Of a stretch of DNA of 64,000 bases, positions 19,801-27,438 are shown piece after piece (positions within the stretch are counted from its first letter, which is position 1; each line of letters starts with the position of its first letter). The DNA lies in assembly GCF_021295335.1 (NCBI RefSeq), contig NZ_JAIWOT010000001.1:3390001-3454000 (forward strand), given 5' to 3'. A model generated the notes under the pieces. That model ran no database searches, had not been told where the DNA came from, and saw only the letters and a list, made by a program, of their open reading frames with translations. The translations under genes were made by a program, and so were the position numbers. Source of the DNA: Komagataeibacter sp. FNDCF1. GTDB taxonomy: Bacteria > Pseudomonadota > Alphaproteobacteria > Acetobacterales > Acetobacteraceae.

Positions 19801-20815
19801 GCTGACCGAATTCGCCATTCCCATAACCGGCACGCTGCCGTTTGAATCATGGGAACACAGGCTGTCCTTCTCGATCGTGCCCACGCTGCTGTTTACGGGC
19901 AATCCGCTGGCCAATCCCTATTCCGCGCATGAATTCGGTACCTATGCCATCAATGGCGCGCTACCGGGTTCTTCCCATCATTATTATACGCAGGGCGTAG
20001 GGCTGAGCCTGAATTACGTCAATCACTGGTTCTCGGCCGATGTGGGGTCGTCACCGCTTGGCTTCCCCATCACCAATGTGGTGGGTGGGGTTGAATTCGC
20101 GCCACGCCTGACCCGCAACCTTGGCCTGCGGATCAGTGGTGGCCGACGCATGGTGACGGATAGCGAACTGTCCTATGCGGGTATGCGCGACCCCGGCACG
20201 GGCCGCGTATGGGGCGGGGTCACGCGCATGTTCGGCCATGGCGCGCTTGAATGGGGTGCGCCTACATGGAACCTGTATGCAGGTGGCGGCTTTGCCTATC
20301 TCAGCGGTACGCATGTCATTGACAATACGGAAGCGGAAGCCAGCGCGGGCGGGAGTGCCACGGTCTGGCAGATGAACGACCGGCAATGGCTGCGGGTCGG
20401 GCTGGATCTGATGTATTTCGGATACAAGCGAAATACGTATTCCTTTACATGGGGGCAGGGGGGTTACTTCTCGCCCCAGCAGTATTTCGGCGCCATGGTG
20501 CCGGTCGAGTGGTCGGGGCATGACAGGCGGTGGACGTGGTTCCTGCGCGGTGAGGCCGGTTTCCAGCATTATCACAGTAATGGCGCGCCCTATTACCCGA
20601 CAGATTCCCGCCTTCAGGCACTCTCGGCATCGTCACCGCCCGATTATTATGGTGATGAGGGTGAAAGCGGCCTGGCGGGCAATGTGCGTGGCCGTATTGT
20701 CTACCAGTTCACCCATCGCCTGCGTGTGGGCATGGAAGGGGGCTACAGCCGGGCGGGTAACTGGTCGGAGACCAGTGGCATGTGGATGGCGCATTATACT
20801 TTTGATGGACAGTAA
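16874..20815 (+). CDS. bcsC: BcsC, cellulose export outer-membrane porin with TPR scaffold
   Basis: About 1313 residues from ATG 16874; the frame is open from 16820, inside bcsY. BcsC carries glucan through the periplasm and outer membrane. A signal region (KVICGMMAGMILSVDAAQA) precedes long tandem TPR repeats, for example ALAIDAHDADALGGMGL and VLQAHPDSAEAHLAMGRIYQ, which occupy roughly two thirds of the protein. The C-terminal part, from about 19700, is an aromatic-rich 16-stranded-type beta barrel. It ends in alternating residues (GMWMAHYTFDGQ) typical of BcsC. The frame is intact. It is the last gene of the operon, with no strong terminator after it. Confidence 0.93.
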   Translation: MTQEYCPASGPPDARAWRNAPAAWVMMSVHASSDAQPALRRATGLKVICGMMAGMILSVDAAQAEPATDTGATPASNGTQMTVTPETAANAAMLNAHLAHAAAVRELLLNQGYYWLGHHNLPKARETIQRVLSIDPNNDEGLFLQGRLQLAEGHAHLASETLNRLISNGGSPGLVDDLKAQIAVGQIDLAVLEQARGLAASGKMMPAMLKYRSLFKDGEPPPDLALEYYSVLGGTTLGYQEACTRLAAWVARNPHDLDAKLALDRVLTYRDTSRDEGLDGLRRLARSQATAAIRDSAMNAWRDALLWEPVVGTSIPLYDEWLDLHPGDAEIIERRHQANQAQGAIDAGNYRLQGYALLARHNLEGAAQFFHRALAIDAHDADALGGMGLVAGARQQMALARQYFLQAIQVDPESGPHWRAVMKAMESGGGMDPLVARIIQAINSGRYDAARTDLAVLGRRGNTLTLLSLQGMLERRQGHLAEAERLYRDILHRAPGNVDALFNLGGILIETGRATEAQEIIEHLRHVRPVLAQQLEVAVLSAQSDRARNNDERLALLNRALALAPNDPWVRLKLARTLDDMGNHAQAQAIMDDVTSGRTVPADNLQAAIIYAMGRHDIAKAEQFMARLPASGRGPGMERVAEQIELIRRIQELNRPPRAPNALLVALADRPDPTGERGMRIANALLDRHAPEEAQQVLEAEERLTQPAQPSQLLAYAGVYLRLQSTLDTARCLNAFDALARARPNEMTVDQYALRSQIAIGLAVLTADGFNRYGQTAQAYQVLAPVLQAHPDSAEAHLAMGRIYQTRNMARRALEEDQIALRLKPHDIYALAAAARDAGGLHQMGAARDYSTRLAQEDPDGPMSWEVRSDIERLEGNTRGQLADVEHARHAQCALDGEGTCGGHESFLPDYRWPEIDSNYINLHGATLPASYHYIPEDDGPEAMDRQIVYLRDSVSPQIDANSYVRSRTGTAGLGQLTEFAIPITGTLPFESWEHRLSFSIVPTLLFTGNPLANPYSAHEFGTYAINGALPGSSHHYYTQGVGLSLNYVNHWFSADVGSSPLGFPITNVVGGVEFAPRLTRNLGLRISGGRRMVTDSELSYAGMRDPGTGRVWGGVTRMFGHGALEWGAPTWNLYAGGGFAYLSGTHVIDNTEAEASAGGSATVWQMNDRQWLRVGLDLMYFGYKRNTYSFTWGQGGYFSPQQYFGAMVPVEWSGHDRRWTWFLRGEAGFQHYHSNGAPYYPTDSRLQALSASSPPDYYGDEGESGLAGNVRGRIVYQFTHRLRVGMEGGYSRAGNWSETSGMWMAHYTFDGQ

Positions 20816-21173
20816 TGTCATAAGGCATGCCTGACCGCACGGACCCGGTACCGTCGGGAAAGTGCATTGCATGAAAACATATGCGTAAGGTTTCCCGCCC
20901 GCATGCCGCGACCATGCAGGATCGCAATGGCAATGCCGTGCCGCCTGACTGAAACGTTGCCGGTGGCGGGGCACGGAGACCCGGAATGCCCGATAAAAGC
21001 GCCCTGGCTGTGCCCCGCCGGGCATCAGTCCGGCCGGGGCGGGAACATCGTGCAAAGCCATGACATGATCCGGGACGGACACGCGCGGGCGGATATCCCT
21101 CTGTCCGTGGGGCGACAGGTCGCGATGGCGTGCGTTAGTATCCTTTTACCCGGTCCCGAGCAGGAGGCATATC
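20816..21173. other. Intergenic region between bcsC and msrP
   Basis: No gene is supported. A 10-bp inverted repeat GGCGGGGCAC (20965-20974) / GTGCCCCGCC (21010-21019) with a 35-base spacer is the only obvious structure; it has no T-run. The msrP promoter should lie near the end of this stretch. Confidence 0.4.
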
Positions 21174-22118
21174 ATGGCGCAGTGGTCCTATCCCCGGCCC
21201 CCGGCAGGCGAGATCACGCCACGTTCGGCGTGGCTTTCGCGCCGCCGGCTGCTGGCTGGCGCCGCCATGGGGGTGGCGGGCAGCCTTGTCGCGCCTGCTG
21301 GCGCCACAACATTGCAGACCCGTCCCGGCCCCTTTCAGGCCACGGAAAAGCCGACCCCGCTGTCGGATGTCACCCATTACAACAATTTCTATGAATTTGG
21401 CCTGGACAAGGGGGATCCCGCAGCCCTTTCCGCCGGTTTTGCCGCGCGGCCATGGACGCTTTCGGTCGAGGGACTGGTGGCCCATCCACGTGTATGGGAC
21501 ATCGACCAGCTTATCGCCGCCATGCCGATTGAGGAACGTCTCTACCGCATGCGCTGTGTCGAGGCATGGTCCATGGTCATCCCGTGGGATGGCTTTCCGC
21601 TTGCCAGCCTGCTGGCGCAGGCCGAACCGCTGAGCAGCGCGCGTTACGTGGCCTTTGAATCCATTGTACGGCCCGCGCAGATGCCCGGCCAGCGCGCGGG
21701 GCTTGATTCGCTGGAATGGCCCTATGTTGAGGGCCTGCGGCTGGATGAGGCGATGCACCCGCTGACCCTGCTGGCCGTGGGACTGTATGGGGAGATCCTG
21801 CCCAACCAGAATGGCGCACCGGTGCGGCTGGTGGTACCGTGGAAATACGGGTTCAAGGGCATCAAGTCGATCACCCGCATCCGGCTGGTGGAAAAACGGC
21901 CGCCCACCACATGGAACCGGATGAACGCGGATGAATACGGCTTCTTCGCCAACGTCAATCCCGAAGTGGACCATCCGCGCTGGAGCCAGGCATCGGAACG
22001 GGTCATTGGCGCGGGTGGCTTCTTTGGCGGGGCGCGCAGGAAAACCCAGATGTTCAACGGATATGGCGAACAGGTGGCGGCACTGTACGGCACCATGAAC
22101 CTGCGGAGCAATTACTGA
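21174..22118 (+). CDS. msrP: MsrP, periplasmic methionine sulfoxide reductase catalytic subunit
   Basis: A 314-residue molybdopterin enzyme (YedY/MsrP) that repairs oxidised methionines in periplasmic proteins. The N terminus has a Tat signal, [12 protein letters not shown] (about residues 23-34). The oxidoreductase molybdopterin domain follows, with the molybdenum-binding Cys128 in [13 protein letters not shown] and the substrate-channel segment [15 protein letters not shown] (about 222). A good ribosome site (caggagg, 21161-21167) precedes the ATG. It ends 2 bases before msrQ, its membrane haem partner, so both are one operon. It is not functionally tied to the cellulose genes upstream. Confidence 0.96.
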   Translation: MAQWSYPRPPAGEITPRSAWLSRRRLLAGAAMGVAGSLVAPAGATTLQTRPGPFQATEKPTPLSDVTHYNNFYEFGLDKGDPAALSAGFAARPWTLSVEGLVAHPRVWDIDQLIAAMPIEERLYRMRCVEAWSMVIPWDGFPLASLLAQAEPLSSARYVAFESIVRPAQMPGQRAGLDSLEWPYVEGLRLDEAMHPLTLLAVGLYGEILPNQNGAPVRLVVPWKYGFKGIKSITRIRLVEKRPPTTWNRMNADEYGFFANVNPEVDHPRWSQASERVIGAGGFFGGARRKTQMFNGYGEQVAALYGTMNLRSNY

Positions 22119-22120
22119 AC

Positions 22121-22756
22121 ATGCCCCGGCTTGCAGGCGCGGGGCGCAACCGCCAGCTTGTGCCGTGGCGGGGCGAGACATGGGTGCTGACGCTGGTGGG
22201 CCTGCTCCCGGCCATCATCTATTTCTGGTACGGCGCGCATGACGCGCTGGGGCCGGACCCGGTCAATGTATTCGAGCGGTGGCTGGGATTATGGGCGGTG
22301 CGTTTCCTGCTGGCCGCGCTGGCGGTCACACCGCTGCGGGCCCTGACCGGGCTGGGCCTGATGCGCTACCGGCGCATGCTCGGGCTGCTGGCCTTCTGGT
22401 ATGCCTGCCTGCATGTGGGCGTGTATGTGGGACTGGACCAGCGCGGTGATATCGGTGTGCTGGTGCGGGATGTGACAACGCGCCCGTTTCTCATGATCGG
22501 TTTCGCGGCCTTCATGCTGCTGGTACCGCTGGCCGCCACGTCCACCAACGCGGCCATGCGCCGGCTGGGCAGGCGATGGGGCAGGCTGCACCGGCTGGTC
22601 TATGGTGTGGCGCTGCTTGTGGCCGTGCATTTCCTCATGGCGTTCAAGACCTATAATGCCACCAGCGTCACCTATGCCGGACTGCTGTGCGCCATGGTGG
22701 CGTGGCGTGTCCGGGCGGCATGGCGCAGGCCCCGGCCCGGGAAAGTGGTATCCTGA
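22121..22756 (+). CDS. msrQ: MsrQ, haem-binding membrane electron donor to MsrP
   Basis: A 211-residue inner-membrane protein of the ferric-reductase-like family with about six helices. It passes electrons from the quinone or flavin pool to MsrP. Family motifs: LRALTGLGLMRYRRMLGLLA (about residue 70), a haem-ligand His in WYACLHVGVY (about 96) and RWGRLHRLVYGVALL (about 153). It begins 2 bases after msrP and ends 35 bases before the convergent regulator gene. Confidence 0.95.
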   Translation: MPRLAGAGRNRQLVPWRGETWVLTLVGLLPAIIYFWYGAHDALGPDPVNVFERWLGLWAVRFLLAALAVTPLRALTGLGLMRYRRMLGLLAFWYACLHVGVYVGLDQRGDIGVLVRDVTTRPFLMIGFAAFMLLVPLAATSTNAAMRRLGRRWGRLHRLVYGVALLVAVHFLMAFKTYNATSVTYAGLLCAMVAWRVRAAWRRPRPGKVVS

Positions 22757-22791
22757 AGTCCGGCGGGTGAGGCCACAGGGCCGTTGCGGGA

Positions 22792-23751
22792 TCAGGAAAC
22801 GGAGCCTTGCGTGGCGGCCAGGTCGCGGATTTTGCGATGCAGGGTCGAACGGCTGACGCCCAGCATGCGGGCAGCTACCGCCACCTTGCCCCGCGCGCTG
22901 GCCAGCGCGGTCTGGATGGCCATGGCCTGGGCTTCCCGCAGGGGAGTGGCGGAATCGGGGGCTGTCGTGTCATTGAGCAGGCAGAGATTGACGTCCTGCG
23001 CCGGGGCAATGCCCATCTGCATGCGTGCGGCAAAGGTGGCGCCCACCACATGGCGCCCCCGGTCCAGCGCCACCATGGGTACGGAAGACCCGATGGCCGC
23101 CCCCAGCAGCATGATCGCATGGCCGCGGTAGCGGTCCATGAAGCAGGTCCGTTCGATCTGGCGGGCGGCCTGGAGCAGGGCGGAGGCAAGCAGTGCGCCC
23201 ATGGTCCCCTCTGGCGTGGGGCGGAACGAACTGGCATTGAGCGATGCCGCCATCACGCCCGATGCATCGTAAACCGGGGTGGCGACACCGGCCAGCCCGT
23301 GCAGGCCGCTGCGCCAGTGCTGGTTGCGGTGCACGCTCACGCTGCGCTGTTCGGCCAGGCAGGTGCCAATGCCGTTGGTGCCCGCGTGGCGTTCATGCCA
23401 TATGGCGCCGGGCCATAGATGCCACCGACGACAGCCGCGCCGTATGGGGTGTGCGGTACGGTGGTCCAGCACCACGCCTTCGGTATCGGCCAGCATGACC
23501 GTATAGCCCACGGGCTCCAGCGCCGCGTGCAGCAGGTCCATTTCCGGTGCGGCAAAATGCAGTACCCGCCCCGCACGCTGGCAGCACTGGCGCAGTTCGG
23601 CACCGGACAGCACGCTGGGCAGCACGGGGGCTGCCGGGTCCAGCCCGTACTCACGCTGGCAGCGCCGCCACGAAGCCTCCAGCCCGGTTCCGGCCGAGGG
23701 GATGGCCGCAATGGGCGGGACAGGGAACAGGAAACGGGAGCCATGCAGCAT
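22792..23751 (-). CDS. acoR: AcoR-like GAF/HTH regulator without an AAA+ domain
   Basis: A 319-residue transcription factor divergent from acoABC and probably their regulator. The N-terminal part resembles the signal-receiving region of AcoR: SWRRCQREYGLDP (about residue 28), then a GAF domain with ERHAGTNGIGTCLAE (about 119) and GVATPVYDASGVMAASL (about 154). The C terminus is a Fis-type helix-turn-helix, VAARMLGVSRSTLHRKIRDL (about 293). The sigma-54-activating AAA+ module that normally lies between them (with a GAFTGA loop) is missing; an uncharacterised linker of about 100 residues takes its place. It therefore cannot activate sigma-54 in the usual way and probably acts on a sigma-70 promoter. 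AAA-less AcoR-like proteins are known, so this need not be a deletion. Confidence 0.88.
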   Translation of the reverse strand: MLHGSRFLFPVPPIAAIPSAGTGLEASWRRCQREYGLDPAAPVLPSVLSGAELRQCCQRAGRVLHFAAPEMDLLHAALEPVGYTVMLADTEGVVLDHRTAHPIRRGCRRWHLWPGAIWHERHAGTNGIGTCLAEQRSVSVHRNQHWRSGLHGLAGVATPVYDASGVMAASLNASSFRPTPEGTMGALLASALLQAARQIERTCFMDRYRGHAIMLLGAAIGSSVPMVALDRGRHVVGATFAARMQMGIAPAQDVNLCLLNDTTAPDSATPLREAQAMAIQTALASARGKVAVAARMLGVSRSTLHRKIRDLAATQGSVS

Positions 23752-23968
23752 GCTGTTTCTTCAGATCCGCAATAATGGGGATGATGGCAGGTAAAGGGCG
23801 CCCACCTGTCGCAGTTTCGCGACACTTCGTACCATCCCTTTCACATGGACGTGAAACCTGTCTGCCGGCGTGTTGCTGGCAGGGTGGCAAAGCGTGTGTG
23901 CTGTCCCCGGCCCGCCGCATGCCCGTATGCATGAGGGGCGGAGGCAGAAAAGAACAGGGGAAACACCC

Positions 23969-24934
23969 ATGCAAATAGCGCGTGAAACGCTGCTGCGCTC
24001 ATACCGGGCGATGCGCACCATCCGCATGTTCGAAGAGCGGCTGCATGTTGAATTCGCAACCGGCGAGATACCGGGCTTCGTGCACCTGTACTGCGGCGAG
24101 GAAGCCTCGGCCGTGGGCGTGTGCGCCAACCTGACCGACAGCGACACCATCGCCAGCACCCATCGTGGTCATGGCCACTGCATTGCCAAGGGCGTGGGCG
24201 TGGCCGGCATGATGGCCGAGATCTATGGCCGCAGCACCGGCGTATGCCGGGGCAAGGGCGGGTCGATGCATATTGCCGACCTGACCTGCGGCATGCTGGG
24301 GGCCAACGGCATTGTGGGCGGTGGGCCACCGCTGATCTGTGGGGCCGCCCTGTCGCACAAGACGCTGGGCGATGGCGCGGTGGCCGTGGCCTTCTATGGT
24401 GATGGTGCTTCCAACGAAGGCACCACGCTGGAAAGCCTGAACCTTGCCAGCGTCTGGCAGCTGCCCGCCGTGTTCGTGGTGGAGGATAATGGCTATGGCG
24501 AGGCCACGGCCGCATCCTATGCCTGTGCCGGCACCCAGCAGGCACGCGCGGCGGCATTTGGCATGCCCTATATCGAGTGTGACGGCTCGGACTACTTTGC
24601 CGTGCATCAGGCGGCAGGCGAGGCGATTGCCCACGCACGCGGCGGCAACGGCCCGGCCATGCTGCATGTGCACCTGCAGCGCTGGTACGGCCATTTTGAA
24701 GGCGATGCCATGACCTATCGCGCCCCCAATGAGGTGGCCGAGGCCCGGCGCGACCATGACTGTCTCATGCTGTTCCGTGACCGCGTGACCCAGGCGGGCC
24801 TGTTCGAGGGCAGCGCACTGGATGAGGTGGATGCCGCCGTGGCGGATGAAATCGAGGCCGCCGTGATGCGCGCCAAGGATGACCCGCTGCCCCAGGCGCC
24901 CGACCTCATGGCCGATGTCTATGTCCGGTACTGA
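23969..24934 (+). CDS. acoA: Acetoin dehydrogenase E1 component, alpha subunit
   Basis: 321 residues, the thiamine-diphosphate-binding alpha subunit of the acetoin cleaving complex. Acetoin plus CoA gives acetaldehyde and acetyl-CoA. Motifs include the substrate-side STHRGHGHCIAKG (about residue 65) and the ThDP/Mg motif GDGASNEGTTLESLNLASVW (about 146). ATG 23969 is chosen because AGGGGAA (23956-23962) precedes it and the 33 extra upstream residues are unrelated. It is followed by acoB after 30 bases. The nearest relatives by motif are the 2-oxo acid dehydrogenase E1 alpha subunits; the acetoin assignment rests on the short length and on the fused AcoC downstream. Confidence 0.93.
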   Translation: MQIARETLLRSYRAMRTIRMFEERLHVEFATGEIPGFVHLYCGEEASAVGVCANLTDSDTIASTHRGHGHCIAKGVGVAGMMAEIYGRSTGVCRGKGGSMHIADLTCGMLGANGIVGGGPPLICGAALSHKTLGDGAVAVAFYGDGASNEGTTLESLNLASVWQLPAVFVVEDNGYGEATAASYACAGTQQARAAAFGMPYIECDGSDYFAVHQAAGEAIAHARGGNGPAMLHVHLQRWYGHFEGDAMTYRAPNEVAEARRDHDCLMLFRDRVTQAGLFEGSALDEVDAAVADEIEAAVMRAKDDPLPQAPDLMADVYVRY

Positions 24935-24964
24935 GCCGGCCCCGCAGCAGGAAGGAAACGTATA

Positions 24965-25993
24965 ATGAGCAAGAAAAGCTTTCGGCAGGCAATCAATGAA
25001 GCCCTGCGGCAGGAAATGCGGCGTGACCCGACCGTCATCCTGATGGGGGAGGACGTGGCCGGTGGCCGTGGCGGTTCCGCCGGCGTTACCGATGCCTGGG
25101 GCGGTGTGCTGGGCGTGACCAAGGGGCTGTATGAGGAGTTTGGCGCAACCCGCGTGCTCGACACCCCCATTACCGAAGCCTCCTATATCGGGGCCGCGGC
25201 AGGGGCCGCCGTAACCGGCCTGCGCCCCGTGGCGGAACTGATGTTCGTGGACTTCGTGGGCTGCTGCCTTGACCAGATCATGAACCAGGCGGCCAAGTTC
25301 CGCTACATGTTTGGCGGCAAGGCGCGCACGCCGCTGGTGATCCGCGCCATGTACGGCGCGGGCTTCAATGCCGCCGCCCAGCACAGCCAGGCGCTGTACC
25401 CGCTGTTTACCCACATACCGGGGCTGAAGGTCGTCATCCCGTCCTCCCCCTATGAGGCAAAGGGCCTGCTGATCTCGGCCATACGTGATGATGACCCGGT
25501 CATCTTCCTTGAAAACAAGGTGATGTATGACGAGGAGGAGGAAGTGCCCGACGAGGCCTATACCATCCCCTTTGGCGAAGCGAACCTGACGCGTGAAGGC
25601 GATGACGTGACCATTGTCGCCTTCGGCCGCATGGTGGGGATGGCCAACCAGGCCGCCGACCGGCTGGAAAAAAAGGGGATCAGCTGCACGGTCATCGACC
25701 CGCGCACCACATCGCCCCTGGACCGCGACACGATTCTGGAATGTGTGGCCGATACCGGGCGGCTGGTGATTGTTGATGAATCCAGCCCGCGCTGCAACAT
25801 GGCGACCGACATCGCGGCACTGGTGGCGGAGGAAGCGTTCGATACCCTGCGCGCGCCCATCCGCCGTGTGGTGCCGCCGCACACGCCCGTCCCCTTCGCC
25901 ACGGTGCTCGAGAGCCTGTACATGCCCAATGTGGAGAAGATCGAGGCCGCCGTCACCGCCACCATGAACCATCGCGTTGCGGAGAAAGTCTGA
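24965..25993 (+). CDS. acoB: Acetoin dehydrogenase E1 component, beta subunit
   Basis: 342 residues, the transketolase-like beta subunit that completes the E1 active site with AcoA. It shows the typical N terminus FRQAINEALRQEMRRDPTVI, then MGEDVAGG (about residue 27), TPITEASYIGAAAGAAVTGL (about 70) and the C-terminal domain entry with DPRTTSPLDRDTI (about 243). The ribosome site aaggaaacg lies just before the ATG. It ends one base before the acoC start, indicating translational coupling. Confidence 0.95.
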   Translation: MSKKSFRQAINEALRQEMRRDPTVILMGEDVAGGRGGSAGVTDAWGGVLGVTKGLYEEFGATRVLDTPITEASYIGAAAGAAVTGLRPVAELMFVDFVGCCLDQIMNQAAKFRYMFGGKARTPLVIRAMYGAGFNAAAQHSQALYPLFTHIPGLKVVIPSSPYEAKGLLISAIRDDDPVIFLENKVMYDEEEEVPDEAYTIPFGEANLTREGDDVTIVAFGRMVGMANQAADRLEKKGISCTVIDPRTTSPLDRDTILECVADTGRLVIVDESSPRCNMATDIAALVAEEAFDTLRAPIRRVVPPHTPVPFATVLESLYMPNVEKIEAAVTATMNHRVAEKV

Positions 25994-25994
25994 C

Positions 25995-27137
25995 ATGGCA
26001 CACGACATCACCCCCATCACCATGCCCAAATTCGGCCTTGCCATGACGGAGGGCAAGATTGCCGGCTGGCTGGTCGAACCTGGCGCCACCATCACGGCGG
26101 GCGAGGAACTGGTCGATATCGAGACCAGCAAGATCACCAACACGTTTGAAAGTCCGCTCGCGGGCACCTTCCGCCGCCAGGTCGCGGCCAATGGCGAGAT
26201 GCTGCCCGTGGGCGCGCTGATCGGCGTCGTGGCCGATGCGGCGGTGGCGGATGCGGATATCGATGCGTTCGTTACCCGTTTCCAGGCCGAATTCGCCGAA
26301 AGTAACGGAACGGCGGAAGGCGGGGAGACAGCGGACGAACCGGTGACTGTCACGGTAGGGGACCATACCCTGCGCCTGCATGAACGCGGGCAGGGGGACG
26401 AGACACCACTCGTGCTCATCCATGGCTTTGGCGGTGACCTGAAAAACTGGATGTTCAACCATGCCGCCCTGGCGCAGGGGCGGCGCGTCATTGCCTTCGA
26501 CCTGCCGGGCCATGGTGGTTCATCAAAGGACGTGGGACCGGGCACGCTGGAATTCTTCGCACAGGTAACCATGCAGTTACTTGAGCATCTTGACCTGCCG
26601 CGCGTGCATGTCATGGGTCATTCGCTGGGGGGAGGGATCGCGCTCACGCTTGCGCGCATGGCCCCGCAGCGTGTGGCATCCCTCGTGCTGATCGCGCCCG
26701 CCGGCATGGGGCGGCAGATCAACATGGACTTCATCAACGGCTTTATCGAAGCCGACCGGGTGCGTGCCCTGCAGGACGTGCTGAAATACCTGGTGCATGA
26801 CAAGTCATTGATCGGCCGGCGCATGGCCGATGACGTACTGCGCTACAAGCGTCTGGACGGGGCAGAGGCGGCTTTGCGCACGATTGCCGCCGCCTGTTTC
26901 CCCTCGGGCCAGCAGGGTGATGACCTGCGCCCCGACATCCAGGCCGCCGACATGCCGGTCACCCTGGTATGGGGGCAGATGGATGAAGTGATTCCCGCCG
27001 CGCAGGCCGATGGCCTGCCCGCCGCCATCACGCGCCACATGCTGCCCGGCATCGGGCACATGCCCCAGCTTGAGAGTGCCACGGCCGTCAACACGATTGT
27101 GGAGGAATTCATCAAAACCAGGGTCGCCACGACTTGA
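25995..27137 (+). CDS. acoC: Acetoin dehydrogenase E2: lipoyl domain fused to alpha/beta hydrolase
   Basis: 380 residues. The N-terminal lipoyl domain (about 1-80) carries the lipoylated Lys46 in IETSKITNTF. After an Ala/Glu-rich linker comes an alpha/beta-hydrolase fold (about 115-380) with the oxyanion segment HGFGGDLKNW, the nucleophile elbow GHSLGGG (about 207-213) and catalytic-type His in GIGHMPQLE (about 350). This two-domain form is the AcoC type; classical E2 enzymes have an acyltransferase catalytic domain of another fold. The start is one base after acoB. No dihydrolipoamide dehydrogenase (acoL) follows; the operon ends at a clear terminator, so E3 must come from elsewhere. Confidence 0.93.
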   Translation: MAHDITPITMPKFGLAMTEGKIAGWLVEPGATITAGEELVDIETSKITNTFESPLAGTFRRQVAANGEMLPVGALIGVVADAAVADADIDAFVTRFQAEFAESNGTAEGGETADEPVTVTVGDHTLRLHERGQGDETPLVLIHGFGGDLKNWMFNHAALAQGRRVIAFDLPGHGGSSKDVGPGTLEFFAQVTMQLLEHLDLPRVHVMGHSLGGGIALTLARMAPQRVASLVLIAPAGMGRQINMDFINGFIEADRVRALQDVLKYLVHDKSLIGRRMADDVLRYKRLDGAEAALRTIAAACFPSGQQGDDLRPDIQAADMPVTLVWGQMDEVIPAAQADGLPAAITRHMLPGIGHMPQLESATAVNTIVEEFIKTRVATT

Positions 27138-27193
27138 GGAATGGCGGGGAATGAATAATCCATAAGTAAAAAGATCCTTTGTTCCGTCTGGGG

Positions 27194-27220
27194 AAAGGCC
27201 GGTCCGGCCTTTTCTTTTTT
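27194..27220 (+). terminator. Rho-independent terminator of the aco operon
   Basis: AAAGGCC-GGTCC-GGCCTTT forms a 7-bp stem with a 5-base loop, followed by a T-rich run (ttttcttttttc). It lies 57 bases after the acoC stop. Confidence 0.88.
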
Positions 27221-27438
27221 CATGAACGGGGGAACTGTTGCGGTAGTGTAATATAAAAACCGTTCCCGCCCCATGCGGCACGCACCGGCACGTCATGCCC
27301 GGCAGATGCGGTCACCAGAAGGTGTGCAGCCCGTACTTGCGCTGTTGCGGTCATTATGCGTTCACTTGAATGATACGAACGCGGCAAAGCAAGAATAGCC
27401 GGGCTGTTTACCCCAGACCCGGCACGGGAATAATAATA
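27221..27438. other. Short intergenic region before xylB
   Basis: The interval between the aco terminator and the xylulokinase start. It should hold the xylB promoter; no operator or hairpin stands out. The xylB frame is open from 27370, but the extra residues match nothing. Confidence 0.35.

Noticed and set aside
23870-23968. Sigma-54 promoter before acoA
   Set aside because: TGGCA and a later TGC occur, but the GG to GC distance is 12 bases, not 10. The regulator also lacks the AAA+ domain.
23999-26614. 871-codon minus-strand open frame antisense to acoABC
   Set aside because: It mirrors the GC-rich third-position pattern of the real plus-strand genes, has no ribosome site or family resemblance, and crosses three well-supported genes.
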